Below are positions 51,948 to 60,078 of a DNA stretch of 64,000 nucleotides, piece by piece. The stretch's first letter is position 1. The number at the start of each line of letters is the position of its first letter. The notes below the pieces were generated by a model. That model was not told the DNA's origin. It worked only from the letters and a program-made list of their open reading frames with translations, and did not search any database. The DNA comes from an uncultured bacterium (lineage in GTDB: Bacteria > Bacillota > Clostridia > Lachnospirales > Lachnospiraceae), in the NCBI GenBank assembly GCA_905214875.1, contig CAJMNR010000015.1, positions 1 through 64,000 of the forward strand. Direction: 5' to 3'. The position numbers and the translations under genes were made by a program.

Positions 51948-52808
51948 CTACATAACAATGAGGTTAAGCAAAGCGAGAGCTTCCTTTGGACAATCTAAGT
52001 GGCGTAGGACATAACAGGTGATGTCAGGAATTGAAAAATCTAAGAGAGGAATCGTAATCAGTCTGCCATCTGCAACCAAAGTATTTACCATGCTTTCAGG
52101 AAGAAAGGAATATCCTTGGCCAGAGAGTAGGAACGGAATTAGATTTGCACTACGGTCTATTTCTAGTGGAAAGGAATGGCCGACAGGAAACAGTTCCTTG
52201 ATATAGCTGCCCAGATCTTGAAAAGGAAAATCACAATAGTAATAAGGAATCTTGGAAAGTTCGTCTTTTCGGATTCCTTTTTTATATTCGGTATTTGTTG
52301 TATTGGTAACTAAAATTAGTGGGTCTTTCTTAAACTCTTGGCAGAGGATGTTTTTCTTTGTATAGGGAACGTACGTAAAGGCAAGGTCGATAAAATTATC
52401 CTGTAACATCTGGATTAAAGGGTTTGAATGACCAATGGTAATGCAAAGCTTCGTTTGCGGTGTAGTGGTCTGATACTTCATAAGTGGACCTGCAAGATGG
52501 CAATCGTAAATGGTGTTCGTGGAGCCAATACGAATGGTTGCCTTAAACTGCTCACGGTTATTTAACTCATTTATCGCAGACTCCTGAAGCTTTAGGATAC
52601 GTTTGGCGTAGGATAAAAAAAGTTGGCCATCCGCAGTCAGGCTAAGCTGTTTTTTACTACGGATAATTAATGTTTTGTTAAGTTCATTTTCAAGTTCTTG
52701 TATACGATTTGTTACCGTGGACTGTGCGACAAACAGGCTGTTTGCGGCATGGGTATAGTTTTTTAGTTCTGCAAGCTGTACAAAGGTCTTTAATGTTTCA
52801 GTATTCAT
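51948..52808 (-). CDS. LysR-family transcriptional regulator
   Basis: This is a 286-residue regulator with an N-terminal winged helix (TFVQLAELKNYTHAANSLFVAQSTVTNRIQELE) and a C-terminal effector domain beginning ATIRIGSTNTIYD. AGGAGGAAGC precedes the ATG on the minus strand. It diverges from the gene at 53044, a common LysR target arrangement, across 235 bases of AT-rich sequence. The ligand is unknown. Confidence 0.92.
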   Translation of the reverse strand: MNTETLKTFVQLAELKNYTHAANSLFVAQSTVTNRIQELENELNKTLIIRSKKQLSLTADGQLFLSYAKRILKLQESAINELNNREQFKATIRIGSTNTIYDCHLAGPLMKYQTTTPQTKLCITIGHSNPLIQMLQDNFIDLAFTYVPYTKKNILCQEFKKDPLILVTNTTNTEYKKGIRKDELSKIPYYYCDFPFQDLGSYIKELFPVGHSFPLEIDRSANLIPFLLSGQGYSFLPESMVNTLVADGRLITIPLLDFSIPDITCYVLRHLDCPKEALALLNLIVM

Positions 52809-52960
52809 AAGCTTCCTCCTACTATGTATCGATAAAATGAATGATTATAATCGAATATATCAGTTTTCCTAATGGTACTCCAACTAATTATAATTGGCAA
52901 TAGAAAGATTGCATGCCGATTACTTCACATTTTCTTAAGAAAATCATATGATTTACACCT

Positions 52961-52989
52961 TTGCAAGAGATGGTTAATTATGGTATTCT
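52961..52989 (+). promoter_or_regulatory. Promoter of the gene at 53044
   Basis: TTGCAA (52961-52966) and TATTCT (52984-52989) are 17 bases apart; the inverted repeat TCTAATTAGA follows at 52987-52996 and may be a regulator site. Confidence 0.55.
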
Positions 52990-53043
52990 AATTAGAATGA
53001 AAGGATTTACAGAGTTGTTATTTTACTTAAAGGGGATGTTACT

Positions 53044-53736
53044 ATGCGAATTAAATACATTAAAAGTAACCAGATTGAGAGGATGAACCAAGTCAATAAA
53101 AGTACTCATGTTGTTCCAAATTACAATATCAGCAGAAAGAAAGTCCACGCAGAATTCTATATTAGTCCGGACAGAAAGCTTTTGATGATTGGACGAATCG
53201 ATAATAACTATATCTGTTGGCTGTCAATGTCTACGTTAGAGGAGAAAGAGAAAAATGCCAAGATTTTTAATACAATCGTAAATAACAGTCATTATTATGT
53301 GTCTACGTTAGCTAAGGTTTTAGGTAAACAATATGAAGAAGTAAAGGGCTGGATGAAAGGCGAATTACGACGTACCAGTGTTGGCGGCATGCTTTGGCAG
53401 ACACCGTTTGGCCATTTTTATGGGATGGAGAATCAAGAGGAGCATGGCAGATACTTTGCAAATGATATTTATGACTATTTCGATACCCAGCAAGAACTCT
53501 GTAATATACGGATTGCAAATGGAGCCTATGAAGAAATCCTTGTTTCCTATTTGGAAATCCTTCAGAAGGAAGATTCGGATTATATGTATTATGAGCAAAT
53601 GAAGCCGTTGATTTCGATACTGGAACAGGAACGGTATTTAATCCTATGTCCAGAAGAAAAGATTCGTAATCTTTATTTTGAATGTTTAAACCAGATTGAG
53701 ACATTGTATAATGCCTATATGACAGTAGTACGATAA
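53044..53736 (+). CDS. Hypothetical protein
   Basis: This is a 230-residue soluble protein that I do not recognise. It has a basic N-terminus (~20 residues), a run of mixed alpha/beta sequence, and the central WMKGELRRTSVGGMLWQTPFGHFYGME. There is no signal peptide, membrane segment or catalytic motif. It lies 22 bases before the WYL regulator gene and divergent from a LysR gene, so it may be cotranscribed with the regulator. AAGGGGATG precedes the ATG. Confidence 0.7.
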   Translation: MRIKYIKSNQIERMNQVNKSTHVVPNYNISRKKVHAEFYISPDRKLLMIGRIDNNYICWLSMSTLEEKEKNAKIFNTIVNNSHYYVSTLAKVLGKQYEEVKGWMKGELRRTSVGGMLWQTPFGHFYGMENQEEHGRYFANDIYDYFDTQQELCNIRIANGAYEEILVSYLEILQKEDSDYMYYEQMKPLISILEQERYLILCPEEKIRNLYFECLNQIETLYNAYMTVVR

Positions 53737-53758
53737 GAAAAAGTAATGGGAGTAATCA

Positions 53759-54655
53759 ATGAGAATTAATCGATTATTTGAAATCGTATATTTATTATTG
53801 GATAAAGAGACAATGACGGCAAATGAACTTGCCAAACGGTTTGAAGTGTCCACAAGAACCATTTACCGTGATATTGACATCCTATCTACTGCAGGTATTC
53901 CTATCTACATGAGTAAGGGAAAAGGAGGTGGAATCTCTCTTTTGCCTGGATATATCTTGAATAAGACAATTCTGACAGAGGAAGAAAAATCAGGGATTCT
54001 TACCTCGCTCTATGCAATGAATTCGTTGCGGCCAGAAAATACGGATACAGTTCTAAGTAAGCTAAGCAGTCTCCTTGGGGAGCATAATTCGGACTGGATC
54101 GAAGTTGATTTTTCCAATTGGACCAATCAGGGAAACGAAAATGATATATTTGAGCAGTTAAAGACGGCTATTTTTACGAAATCAGTTGTAACGTTTTCCT
54201 ATGCAAGTGGAAAAAAAGAAGAAGGCGATAGGAGCGTCATTCCCCTAAAATTATGTTTTAAAGGACAAGCTTGGTACCTATACGGATATTGCAAGAAACG
54301 ATTAGATTACCGCTTCTTTAAATTACGAAGGATTCGTAATCTGATCGTTACCGATAGCAAGGAAGAATGTGAAGTTCCTTCTAAGGTCATACCGGAGAGA
54401 ATCGAGTATGTAAAGGAAAAAATCCACGTAAAGATCAAAGTGCAAAAACAGATGGCATTTCGCGTCTATGATGAATTTGAAAGTTATGAAGTGATGGAAG
54501 ACGGCAGTTTCTTATGTACAATGGAAGTTCCTGCTGAGCCGTGGATCATTGATTATATCTGTTCCTTTGGAGAGTATGGCGAAGTTATAGAGCCGAAGCA
54601 GTTACGAATTGATGTGAAGGAACGGTTAGAAAAAAGTTTAAAAGTTTATTTATAA
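53759..54655 (+). CDS. HTH/WYL-domain transcriptional regulator (YafY-like)
   Basis: This is a 298-residue regulator with a DeoR-like helix-turn-helix (MTANELAKRFEVSTRTIYRDID, residues ~19-40) and a WYL domain from ~130 (VIPLKLCFKGQAWYLYGYCKKR) that binds nucleic acid or small ligands, plus a WCX-like end. It lies just before two GyrI-like genes, so it probably controls them. Confidence 0.9.
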   Translation: MRINRLFEIVYLLLDKETMTANELAKRFEVSTRTIYRDIDILSTAGIPIYMSKGKGGGISLLPGYILNKTILTEEEKSGILTSLYAMNSLRPENTDTVLSKLSSLLGEHNSDWIEVDFSNWTNQGNENDIFEQLKTAIFTKSVVTFSYASGKKEEGDRSVIPLKLCFKGQAWYLYGYCKKRLDYRFFKLRRIRNLIVTDSKEECEVPSKVIPERIEYVKEKIHVKIKVQKQMAFRVYDEFESYEVMEDGSFLCTMEVPAEPWIIDYICSFGEYGEVIEPKQLRIDVKERLEKSLKVYL

Positions 54656-54722
54656 TATGACAGATAGGTGTCATATTAAGTGCTGTACAATGTTGCTATC
54701 AAAGAAAAGAGAGGTAGTTTAT

Positions 54723-55160
54723 ATGAAGTATGAAATTGTACAGTTGAGTGAAAAGATTGTAGCAGGATTTAGCGGGGTGACTTCGAATACAGACCCTAAG
54801 ATGCAAGAAATCATTGGAGGTCTTTGGGCTAAACTTTATGCAGGAAATAAACCTTATGATGTTAAGAACCGAGTAAATGCCTATGCTATTGGATTGTATT
54901 CAGACTATAAAGAGGATCAGTACACGGTGACCGCAGGATTTGAAGTATCAAAACCGGAAAATGAAGAGCTGACGGTAAAGGTGATTCCAGCAGGAACTTA
55001 TGCAAAGTTTTCAATTACAGGAACTATGGAAGACGTAGCAAAAGCATGGAATGAGATTTGGAACACAGATTTAGATCGAAGCTATACTGGCGATTTTGAA
55101 GAGTATCTTAATTCTGATATGGAACATGCAAAAATCGATATCTATATTGCCTTAAAATAG
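54723..55160 (+). CDS. GyrI-like/AraC effector-binding-domain protein 1
   Basis: This is a 145-residue stand-alone effector-binding domain of the GyrI/Cass2 type, which binds hydrophobic drugs or other ligands. Motifs: GLWAKLYAGNKPYDVKNRVNA, EDQYTVTAGFEV, and VIPAGTYAKFSITG. ATG at 54723 follows AGAGAGGTAG. It is 11 bases before the next GyrI-like gene. Confidence 0.8.
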   Translation: MKYEIVQLSEKIVAGFSGVTSNTDPKMQEIIGGLWAKLYAGNKPYDVKNRVNAYAIGLYSDYKEDQYTVTAGFEVSKPENEELTVKVIPAGTYAKFSITGTMEDVAKAWNEIWNTDLDRSYTGDFEEYLNSDMEHAKIDIYIALK

Positions 55161-55171
55161 GAAGTGGGAAA

Positions 55172-55810
55172 ATGTCAGAAAAGGTAGATTATAAAAAGAA
55201 GGATAAAGAGCTGTATTCCTTAAAGAAGACGCCATCTATTGTAATGGTGCCGAACATGAAGTTTATTATGGTAGATGGAAGCGGCAATCCAAATACTTGT
55301 AAGGAATATAAAGAGGCAATGGAACTTCTGTATGGTCTGTCTTACGCAATAAAAATGAGTAAGATGGGAGAGCATAAGTTAGCAGGATATTTTGACTATG
55401 TCGTTCCACCGCTGGAAGGATTTTGGTCCATGGGAGAGGAAACGTTTGACGGAGGCCACAGCATAAATAAAGAGGAATTTGTCTGGACGTCATTCATTCG
55501 TCAGCCAGAGTTTGTAACAGAGGAAATCTTTTGTTGGGCAAAGAAACAGCTTACACAAAAGAAACCTGATCTTGCAATAGATAAGGCAAGATTTGTATCG
55601 TTTGAAGAAGGCTTGTGTGCTCAAATCCTACATATCGGTCCTTATGATGACGAGCCAAAGACGATTCGCACATTAAGTGAATTCATTAAAGCAAGCGGCT
55701 ATGAAACCGATATCAACAAAATACGAAGGCATCATGAAATTTACTTAGGCGATCCAAGAAAGACTGCACCGGAAAAGTTAAAGACAATCATTCGCCATCC
55801 AATTAAATAG
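55172..55810 (+). CDS. GyrI-like small-molecule-binding protein 2
   Basis: This is a 212-residue member of the other GyrI-like branch (YdeI-like), with MKFIMVDGSGNPNTCKEYKEA at the start, LEGFWSMGEE in the middle and ILHIGPYDDEPKTI, HHEIYLGDPRKTAPEKL at the end. It could bind or hydrolyse small compounds. Together with the preceding gene and the WYL regulator it forms a likely three-gene ligand-sensing unit. Confidence 0.85.
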   Translation: MSEKVDYKKKDKELYSLKKTPSIVMVPNMKFIMVDGSGNPNTCKEYKEAMELLYGLSYAIKMSKMGEHKLAGYFDYVVPPLEGFWSMGEETFDGGHSINKEEFVWTSFIRQPEFVTEEIFCWAKKQLTQKKPDLAIDKARFVSFEEGLCAQILHIGPYDDEPKTIRTLSEFIKASGYETDINKIRRHHEIYLGDPRKTAPEKLKTIIRHPIK

Positions 55811-55820
55811 AAGCCATAAG

Positions 55821-55860
55821 AAAGCCGCTTTTAGCATGTTGACGAGTTAAAAGCGGCTTT
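55821..55860 (+). terminator. Bidirectional terminator
   Basis: AAAGCCGCTTTTA (55821-55833) pairs with TAAAAGCGGCTTT (55848-55860). It lies between convergent genes, with A and T runs at both ends. Confidence 0.9.
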
Positions 55861-55863
55861 TTC

Positions 55864-56781
55864 CTATGCGTATAGAAATTGAATTTGGTTATTGGCGGTG
55901 TCCATGCAGCAGATGGTACCAAACGGTATGGTTGCCATTGGTTTTTCATGCCCTGACTGGAGGCCATAGAGGACTGGTTTTTTATAACAAGAGAACAGCT
56001 CTCGAAAGTAATCGTAAATCGTATAGGAAGGATCTGATGGATTGTCACAGTCTTTAAAGTTACCTAATAATATACCGTTTACCTGGTCAAGTATTCCGGC
56101 ATTGATCAAATGCTGCATCAGTTTATCACAACGAGGAAGGGATTCGCCAACATCTTCAAGAAAGAGAATCTTTCCATTAAAATCTGGCTGATAGAACGTA
56201 CCGATACAAGGGCTGACAAGCGATAAGCATCCGCCAATGATCCGCCCGGAGGCTCTTCCTTTGGAAAGGGGGAGGATTGGCTTTCCAACTGGATTAAAGA
56301 ATGTTTGCCGTTCTGGAATAGCAAGCGTAGTTCGAAAACTTGTTTTGGAATAGGAATCGAAGTCATCTACCAGATTGGAGGAAACCATTGGACCATGAAA
56401 TGTGGCGAAATTACATAATGAGTGAAATGCCAGATGGAAGGACGTAACATCGCTGTAGCCTACAAAGATTTTCGGATTTCTTGCAATCATTTCATAGTCA
56501 AGAAGCTGCATTAGACGAGTGCTTCCATAGCCGCCACGAAGGCATAGAATCGCACGGACTTTTTTATTGTGGAACATATGATTTATATCATCGGCACGAA
56601 CGAGGTCATTTCCGGCTAAATATCCGTGAAGGCTTTGAGTTACACTTTCGCCAAGTAATACGTTCATACCGGCAGAAGTAATAGTATTGATACAGCTGTT
56701 TAAGCGGTTTTTATTAACAGGGGAACAAGGGGCAATCAGGCCAACTAGATCCCCCACCCGCAGTGGATTTGGATAATTCAT
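55864..56781 (-). CDS. LD-carboxypeptidase (S66 family, MccF/LdcA-like)
   Basis: This is a 305-residue serine peptidase that removes the terminal D-Ala from tetrapeptides in cell-wall recycling, or inactivates microcin C-like compounds. Motifs: RVGDLVGLIAPCSP at the start, CLRGGYGSTRLMQLLDY, the nucleophile in GYSDVTSFH, FLEDVGE, and His in GLQSGHEKP. It stands alone on the minus strand, divergent from the attenuator-controlled operon. LdcA and MccF roles cannot be separated here. Confidence 0.88.
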   Translation of the reverse strand: MNYPNPLRVGDLVGLIAPCSPVNKNRLNSCINTITSAGMNVLLGESVTQSLHGYLAGNDLVRADDINHMFHNKKVRAILCLRGGYGSTRLMQLLDYEMIARNPKIFVGYSDVTSFHLAFHSLCNFATFHGPMVSSNLVDDFDSYSKTSFRTTLAIPERQTFFNPVGKPILPLSKGRASGRIIGGCLSLVSPCIGTFYQPDFNGKILFLEDVGESLPRCDKLMQHLINAGILDQVNGILLGNFKDCDNPSDPSYTIYDYFRELFSCYKKPVLYGLQSGHEKPMATIPFGTICCMDTANNQIQFLYA

Positions 56782-56860
56782 AGCTCACATTCTTTGCAAT
56801 CTTGTTTGTATACTATATGCAAGAAGGAACGGTATCTTGCTGTAGAAAGCAAAAGCAAAC

Positions 56861-56889
56861 TTGAAAAATATTCCACATACTTTTATAAT
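56861..56889 (+). promoter_or_regulatory. Promoter of the DUF1062-methyltransferase operon
   Basis: TTGAAA (56861-56866) and TATAAT (56884-56889) with a 17-base spacer. The transcript leader of about 130 bases carries a leader peptide and two alternative hairpins. Confidence 0.85.
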
Positions 56890-56919
56890 GAGTAAAGAAG
56901 AAAAGGGGGGATATAGTTT

Positions 56920-56946
56920 ATGCTAAAACCTTATTATTTTGCATAG
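56920..56946 (+). CDS. Leader peptide of eight residues (MLKPYYFA)
   Basis: A short frame with an ATG nine bases after AAAAGGGGGG (56901-56910), a very strong ribosome site, encodes MLKPYYFA and ends at TAG 56944-56946. Its last codons form one arm of a hairpin, and it lies in the leader of the DUF1062 operon. This arrangement is typical of leader peptides that sense ribosome stalling, such as those before rRNA methyltransferase or ribosome-protection genes. Confidence 0.6.
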   Translation: MLKPYYFA

Positions 56947-56989
56947 CAGAGGCTATTGCAAATACAAACTAAACAGTAATAGCCTTTGC
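56938..56989 (+). promoter_or_regulatory. Candidate attenuator with two exclusive hairpins
   Basis: Hairpin A pairs TTTGCATAG (56938-56946) with CTATTGCAAA (56953-56962, one bulge). Hairpin B pairs GCAGAGGCTATT (56946-56957) with AATAGCCTTTGC (56978-56989), 12 pairs with one G-U. They share bases 56946-56957, so only one can form. A ribosome stalled on the leader peptide would block A. Hairpin B lacks a T run, so the control could be translational. Confidence 0.55.
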
Positions 56990-57023
56990 ATAATCCGATT
57001 AATACAATAATAGGAGATGCAAA

Positions 57024-57602
57024 ATGAGCTATTTAAAAGAAAATGAATATATTGTTGTTCCAAGTGAATCGTATCGAATTTTACATAACTGTTCTGGATG
57101 TGGAAAGAAGACATCCTTTGTGAATACAAATAATTTCCGTGTAAATGCCAATGGCAACAAAGTCGATGTCTGGCTGATCTATCAATGTGAGGAGTGCAAG
57201 CATACTTGCAATTTACCGATTTATGAGCGGGTCAAACCATCCATGATACCGAAAGAAGAGTATGAGAAGTTCTTAAGCAATGATGAGATGCTTGCATTAG
57301 AATATGGAAATGATAAAGCATTCTTTGCAAGAAATAAAGCTGTCATTGATACTACGAAGATTCGCTATTCGGTTCTCAAAGTGGGAAGAGAACCATTTAA
57401 TGAACAAGGAAGTATTACAATCCAAAATCCCTATGGAATCAAGGCTCGGGTTGATAAAGTGTTAGCTGAGATCTTACATGAAAAACGGAATGTGATAACG
57501 AAGCAGCTAAGAGAGGGCACCTTAAGTTGCAATCAGACTTTTGTAGGCTGTGAGGGAACAACAGTAAGAAGGATAAGATTGCAATCTGAGCAGGTAGTCT
57601 AA
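57024..57602 (+). CDS. DUF1062 protein
   Basis: This is a 192-residue cytoplasmic protein with two CxxC pairs (NCSGCGKK and CEECKH) that could bind zinc, and the family end VDKVLAEILHEKR plus CEGTTVRRI. DUF1062 has no assigned function. AGGAG precedes the ATG. It lies 16 bases before a methyltransferase gene, under the leader-peptide attenuator. Confidence 0.78.
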   Translation: MSYLKENEYIVVPSESYRILHNCSGCGKKTSFVNTNNFRVNANGNKVDVWLIYQCEECKHTCNLPIYERVKPSMIPKEEYEKFLSNDEMLALEYGNDKAFFARNKAVIDTTKIRYSVLKVGREPFNEQGSITIQNPYGIKARVDKVLAEILHEKRNVITKQLREGTLSCNQTFVGCEGTTVRRIRLQSEQVV

Positions 57603-57618
57603 CTTACAGGAGGTTAAG

Positions 57619-58227
57619 ATGGAGTTTGATCAAGTGGCAGAACAATGGGACAATGAAAGGCGAATAAAGCGCGCTCAAAAGCTCGTAAACCAGATTCGTT
57701 TGTGTGTGCCTGATCTGGCCCAAAAACGTGTCCTGGAATTTGGATGTGGCACAGGTTTGTTATCCTTTGGACTTTTACCATATGTAAAGGAAATCACAGG
57801 CTATGATTTGTCTGTTAAGATGCGAGAGGTATATAAAAGTAAGATTGTTTCTTACGATGCAAATAATGCAAGAGTGCTTGAGTCCCTTAAGATGGCAAAA
57901 GGCCAAATGCCATATGATCTAATCTTTAGTTCGATGGTATTTCATCATATTCTTGATGTAAAGGCGAAAGTATGTGAACTGAAAAGCCTTCTTTCGGAGA
58001 ATGGAATCTTTTTGATGATTGACCTCGATGAAGAGGATGGTTCGTTTCATCAGGAAGAAGAAGGGTTTGATGGACATAATGGATTTTCGCGTCAGTATAT
58101 TGCAGATGTGTTAAAGGAAAGCGGATTTGAAAAAGTAGAAGTAATGGACGCCTATCAAGGCGAAAAGGAAATTGCAAATAAGACAATTGCCTATTCCTTA
58201 TTCCTTGCAGTAGGACAGAGGCCATAG
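57619..58227 (+). CDS. Class I SAM-dependent methyltransferase
   Basis: This is a 202-residue methyltransferase with the SAM motif VLEFGCGTGLLSFGL (residues ~35-50), the acidic motif II GYDLS, and IFSSMVFHHI. AGGAGG precedes the ATG. As the second gene of an operon with a leader peptide, it may methylate an RNA, protein or small compound; small-molecule substrates are typical of the subfamily. No rRNA methyltransferase signature is evident. Confidence 0.85.
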   Translation: MEFDQVAEQWDNERRIKRAQKLVNQIRLCVPDLAQKRVLEFGCGTGLLSFGLLPYVKEITGYDLSVKMREVYKSKIVSYDANNARVLESLKMAKGQMPYDLIFSSMVFHHILDVKAKVCELKSLLSENGIFLMIDLDEEDGSFHQEEEGFDGHNGFSRQYIADVLKESGFEKVEVMDAYQGEKEIANKTIAYSLFLAVGQRP

Positions 58228-58255
58228 GCTCATTGTTTCGCTTAAACGAGAATAA

Positions 58256-58294
58256 AAAGGAAGCTGTTTGTTGGATAGGACAGCTTCCTTTTTT
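58256..58294 (+). terminator. Terminator of the DUF1062-methyltransferase operon
   Basis: AAAGGAAGCTGT (58256-58267) pairs with ACAGCTTCCTTT (58280-58291), followed by T. Confidence 0.9.
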
Positions 58295-58309
58295 GCAGCC
58301 TAAAAAATG

Positions 58310-58651
58310 TTAAAAGTTTTGGTTATTCCAGCCCCAATGATTGATTTCTGAATATTTCACATAGGTGCGGCTTGGTGGTATGGAAAGCTCCGCTTCGATA
58401 ATGCTGCAGATTTCTTTTGTCAACGCTTCGTAGGAAGAGGGATGTGCTTTCCCGAAAATCGATACTTCCACCATTGCGCAAGGTTCGTCATTTCCTTGGA
58501 AATACAGCGTGTATTCTGGTTCTAATCCGACCATCAGCCATTGTTCTGTTTTCCCAGGGATTGCAGTAATGGCTTGTCCGAAAGAAGTTTTTAAGCGTTC
58601 TTCTTTTGCAGCAGGAACAGATACATTTGTTTTTAGATTAATAAATGGCAT
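58310..58651 (-). CDS. MIF (macrophage migration inhibitory factor)-like tautomerase
   Basis: This is a 113-residue protein of the tautomerase superfamily, MIF branch. It has Pro immediately after Met (PFINLKTNVSVP), the catalytic base in the family; EPCAMVEVSIFGKA; ISPPSRTYV-like RTYVKYSE; and the C-terminal WGWNNQNF that matches MIF (VGWNNSTF). The frame extends upstream to 58711, but AGGAGTG on the minus strand favours ATG at 58651. It is convergent with the methyltransferase operon. Function in the bacterium is unknown. Confidence 0.85.
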   Translation of the reverse strand: MPFINLKTNVSVPAAKEERLKTSFGQAITAIPGKTEQWLMVGLEPEYTLYFQGNDEPCAMVEVSIFGKAHPSSYEALTKEICSIIEAELSIPPSRTYVKYSEINHWGWNNQNF

Positions 58652-58801
58652 TTCGTTCACTCCTTTTTTATGTGATCCATTTATTATAGCGTAGTGGAAA
58701 ACGATTGACAACGCCTTACTTATGCGAAAAGTTTTTTAAAGGGAATGGCAATTTTGATGCGTTATCATATAGTGGTAGTAAACAATTATATTGGAGGATA
58801 T

Positions 58802-59341
58802 ATGAAATTTTCAGAGAGCAATACATTTAAAAATATTTTAAAGACACTGGATGGAGAATTAAAAGCCAGTACAAAATATGAGATTTATGCAATGAAGGCA
58901 AAAGAGGATGGATATGAGCAAATCGGCAATATCTTTGACGAGACATCCGGGAATGAACGGGAGCACGCAGAAATCATGATGAAGTTAATTCATAATGGAG
59001 AAGTTCCAGATACATTAACGAACCTAAAGGATTCCATATCGGGGGAAAATGCAGAGTGGACAAATTTGTATAAAGGATTTGCAGAGGAAGCAAGGCAGGA
59101 AGGTTATGATGCGATAGGCAGGCTGTTTGATGGGATTGCTTCAATTGAGGAATATCATGAGTTTCGTTACGGAGAGCTTGCAAAGAATTTGGAACAAGGA
59201 ACGTTGTTCTGTAAAGAAGAGCAAGTATGGTGGATTTGCTTAAATTGTGGATATATTTATTGTGGAGAATGTGCGCCAAAGCATTGTCCGGTATGTGGTT
59301 ATCCTCAAGGGTATTTTGAGTTGTACTGTAGAAATTATTAA
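58802..59341 (+). CDS. Rubrerythrin
   Basis: This is a 179-residue peroxide-reducing protein of anaerobes. Residues 1-~135 form the ferritin-like diiron domain (EREHAEIMMKLIHN, EEARQEGYDAIG, EEYHEFRY), and the last ~40 residues are a rubredoxin-type domain with CLNCGYIYCGE...CPVCG. TTGGAGGAT precedes ATG 58802; the upstream ATG at 58745 is not needed. It protects against oxygen stress. Confidence 0.93.
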   Translation: MKFSESNTFKNILKTLDGELKASTKYEIYAMKAKEDGYEQIGNIFDETSGNEREHAEIMMKLIHNGEVPDTLTNLKDSISGENAEWTNLYKGFAEEARQEGYDAIGRLFDGIASIEEYHEFRYGELAKNLEQGTLFCKEEQVWWICLNCGYIYCGECAPKHCPVCGYPQGYFELYCRNY

Positions 59342-59342
59342 A

Positions 59343-59371
59343 TTGTGATTAATGTCGAAATATGCTATTAT
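59343..59371 (+). promoter_or_regulatory. Weak promoter with Spo0A-like box
   Basis: TTGTGA (59343-59348) and TATTAT (59366-59371) are 17 bases apart. TGTCGAA (59353-59359) lies in the spacer. The same 14-base context occurs upstream of the hydrogenase gene. Confidence 0.4.
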
Positions 59372-59424
59372 AAAATAAAGTTCTTGTGTGGCCAATGCAG
59401 GCTACCAAAGAAAGGAAGTATACA

Positions 59425-60015
59425 ATGTTTAAGATTATAGCAGAGATAAAAGAAATCGAATTCGATCATGTGATTGATCAGATGCTTGAGCTAGCGAAAA
59501 ATCATCCTCAGGCAGGAATGCAGATTCCGGCGTTTATTAATGCGGACATGATTAAGCAAATGCCACAGGAAATGAAAAATGAAATGGTTGTTAAGGCATT
59601 GACGGCTGAAAAACAAAAGGGAATCGATATGCTTCAGAACATGGCGGCACGTATGGGAATTACAATGCAAGTAAAATCACTTTTACTTGAAGCACCGAAT
59701 ACCGTAGAATGTGCGCTTCGCCTGCAACTAGAAGGTTCAGTTGCAGAATATGACCGTGCAATTGACGTATTAATGCCACGTCTTTTAAAAGAAGAGCAGA
59801 TACCAGCTATCCTTGGTACATCGGCATCAGCAGGAATTACTACTGCAGAAGCAATCAATGTGATGAAACAAAAATCAGAAACAGAGAAAGAGTTTTATTT
59901 AGTTAAGACGCTTAGCTTGAATAAAGAAATATTAAAACAAGAGTTAGAGCAAATGGCTAAACTAAAGAATGTTGCATTGACGATGGGCGTGATGCGCTTT
60001 ATGCTTCCAAAATAG
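59425..60015 (+). CDS. Hypothetical protein
   Basis: This is a 196-residue soluble protein that I do not recognise. It looks alpha-helical, with Met-rich amphipathic segments (MLELAKNHPQAGMQIPAF, KQMPQEMKNEMV). It has no signal peptide or membrane segment. AAAGGAAG precedes the ATG. It is a single gene between rubrerythrin and an acyltransferase gene. Confidence 0.7.
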   Translation: MFKIIAEIKEIEFDHVIDQMLELAKNHPQAGMQIPAFINADMIKQMPQEMKNEMVVKALTAEKQKGIDMLQNMAARMGITMQVKSLLLEAPNTVECALRLQLEGSVAEYDRAIDVLMPRLLKEEQIPAILGTSASAGITTAEAINVMKQKSETEKEFYLVKTLSLNKEILKQELEQMAKLKNVALTMGVMRFMLPK

Positions 60016-60078
60016 AATAGCTGACATATGAAAAATAATAATCTAGCTTATTAAGGTAAATTCAGGAGGAAACATTCG

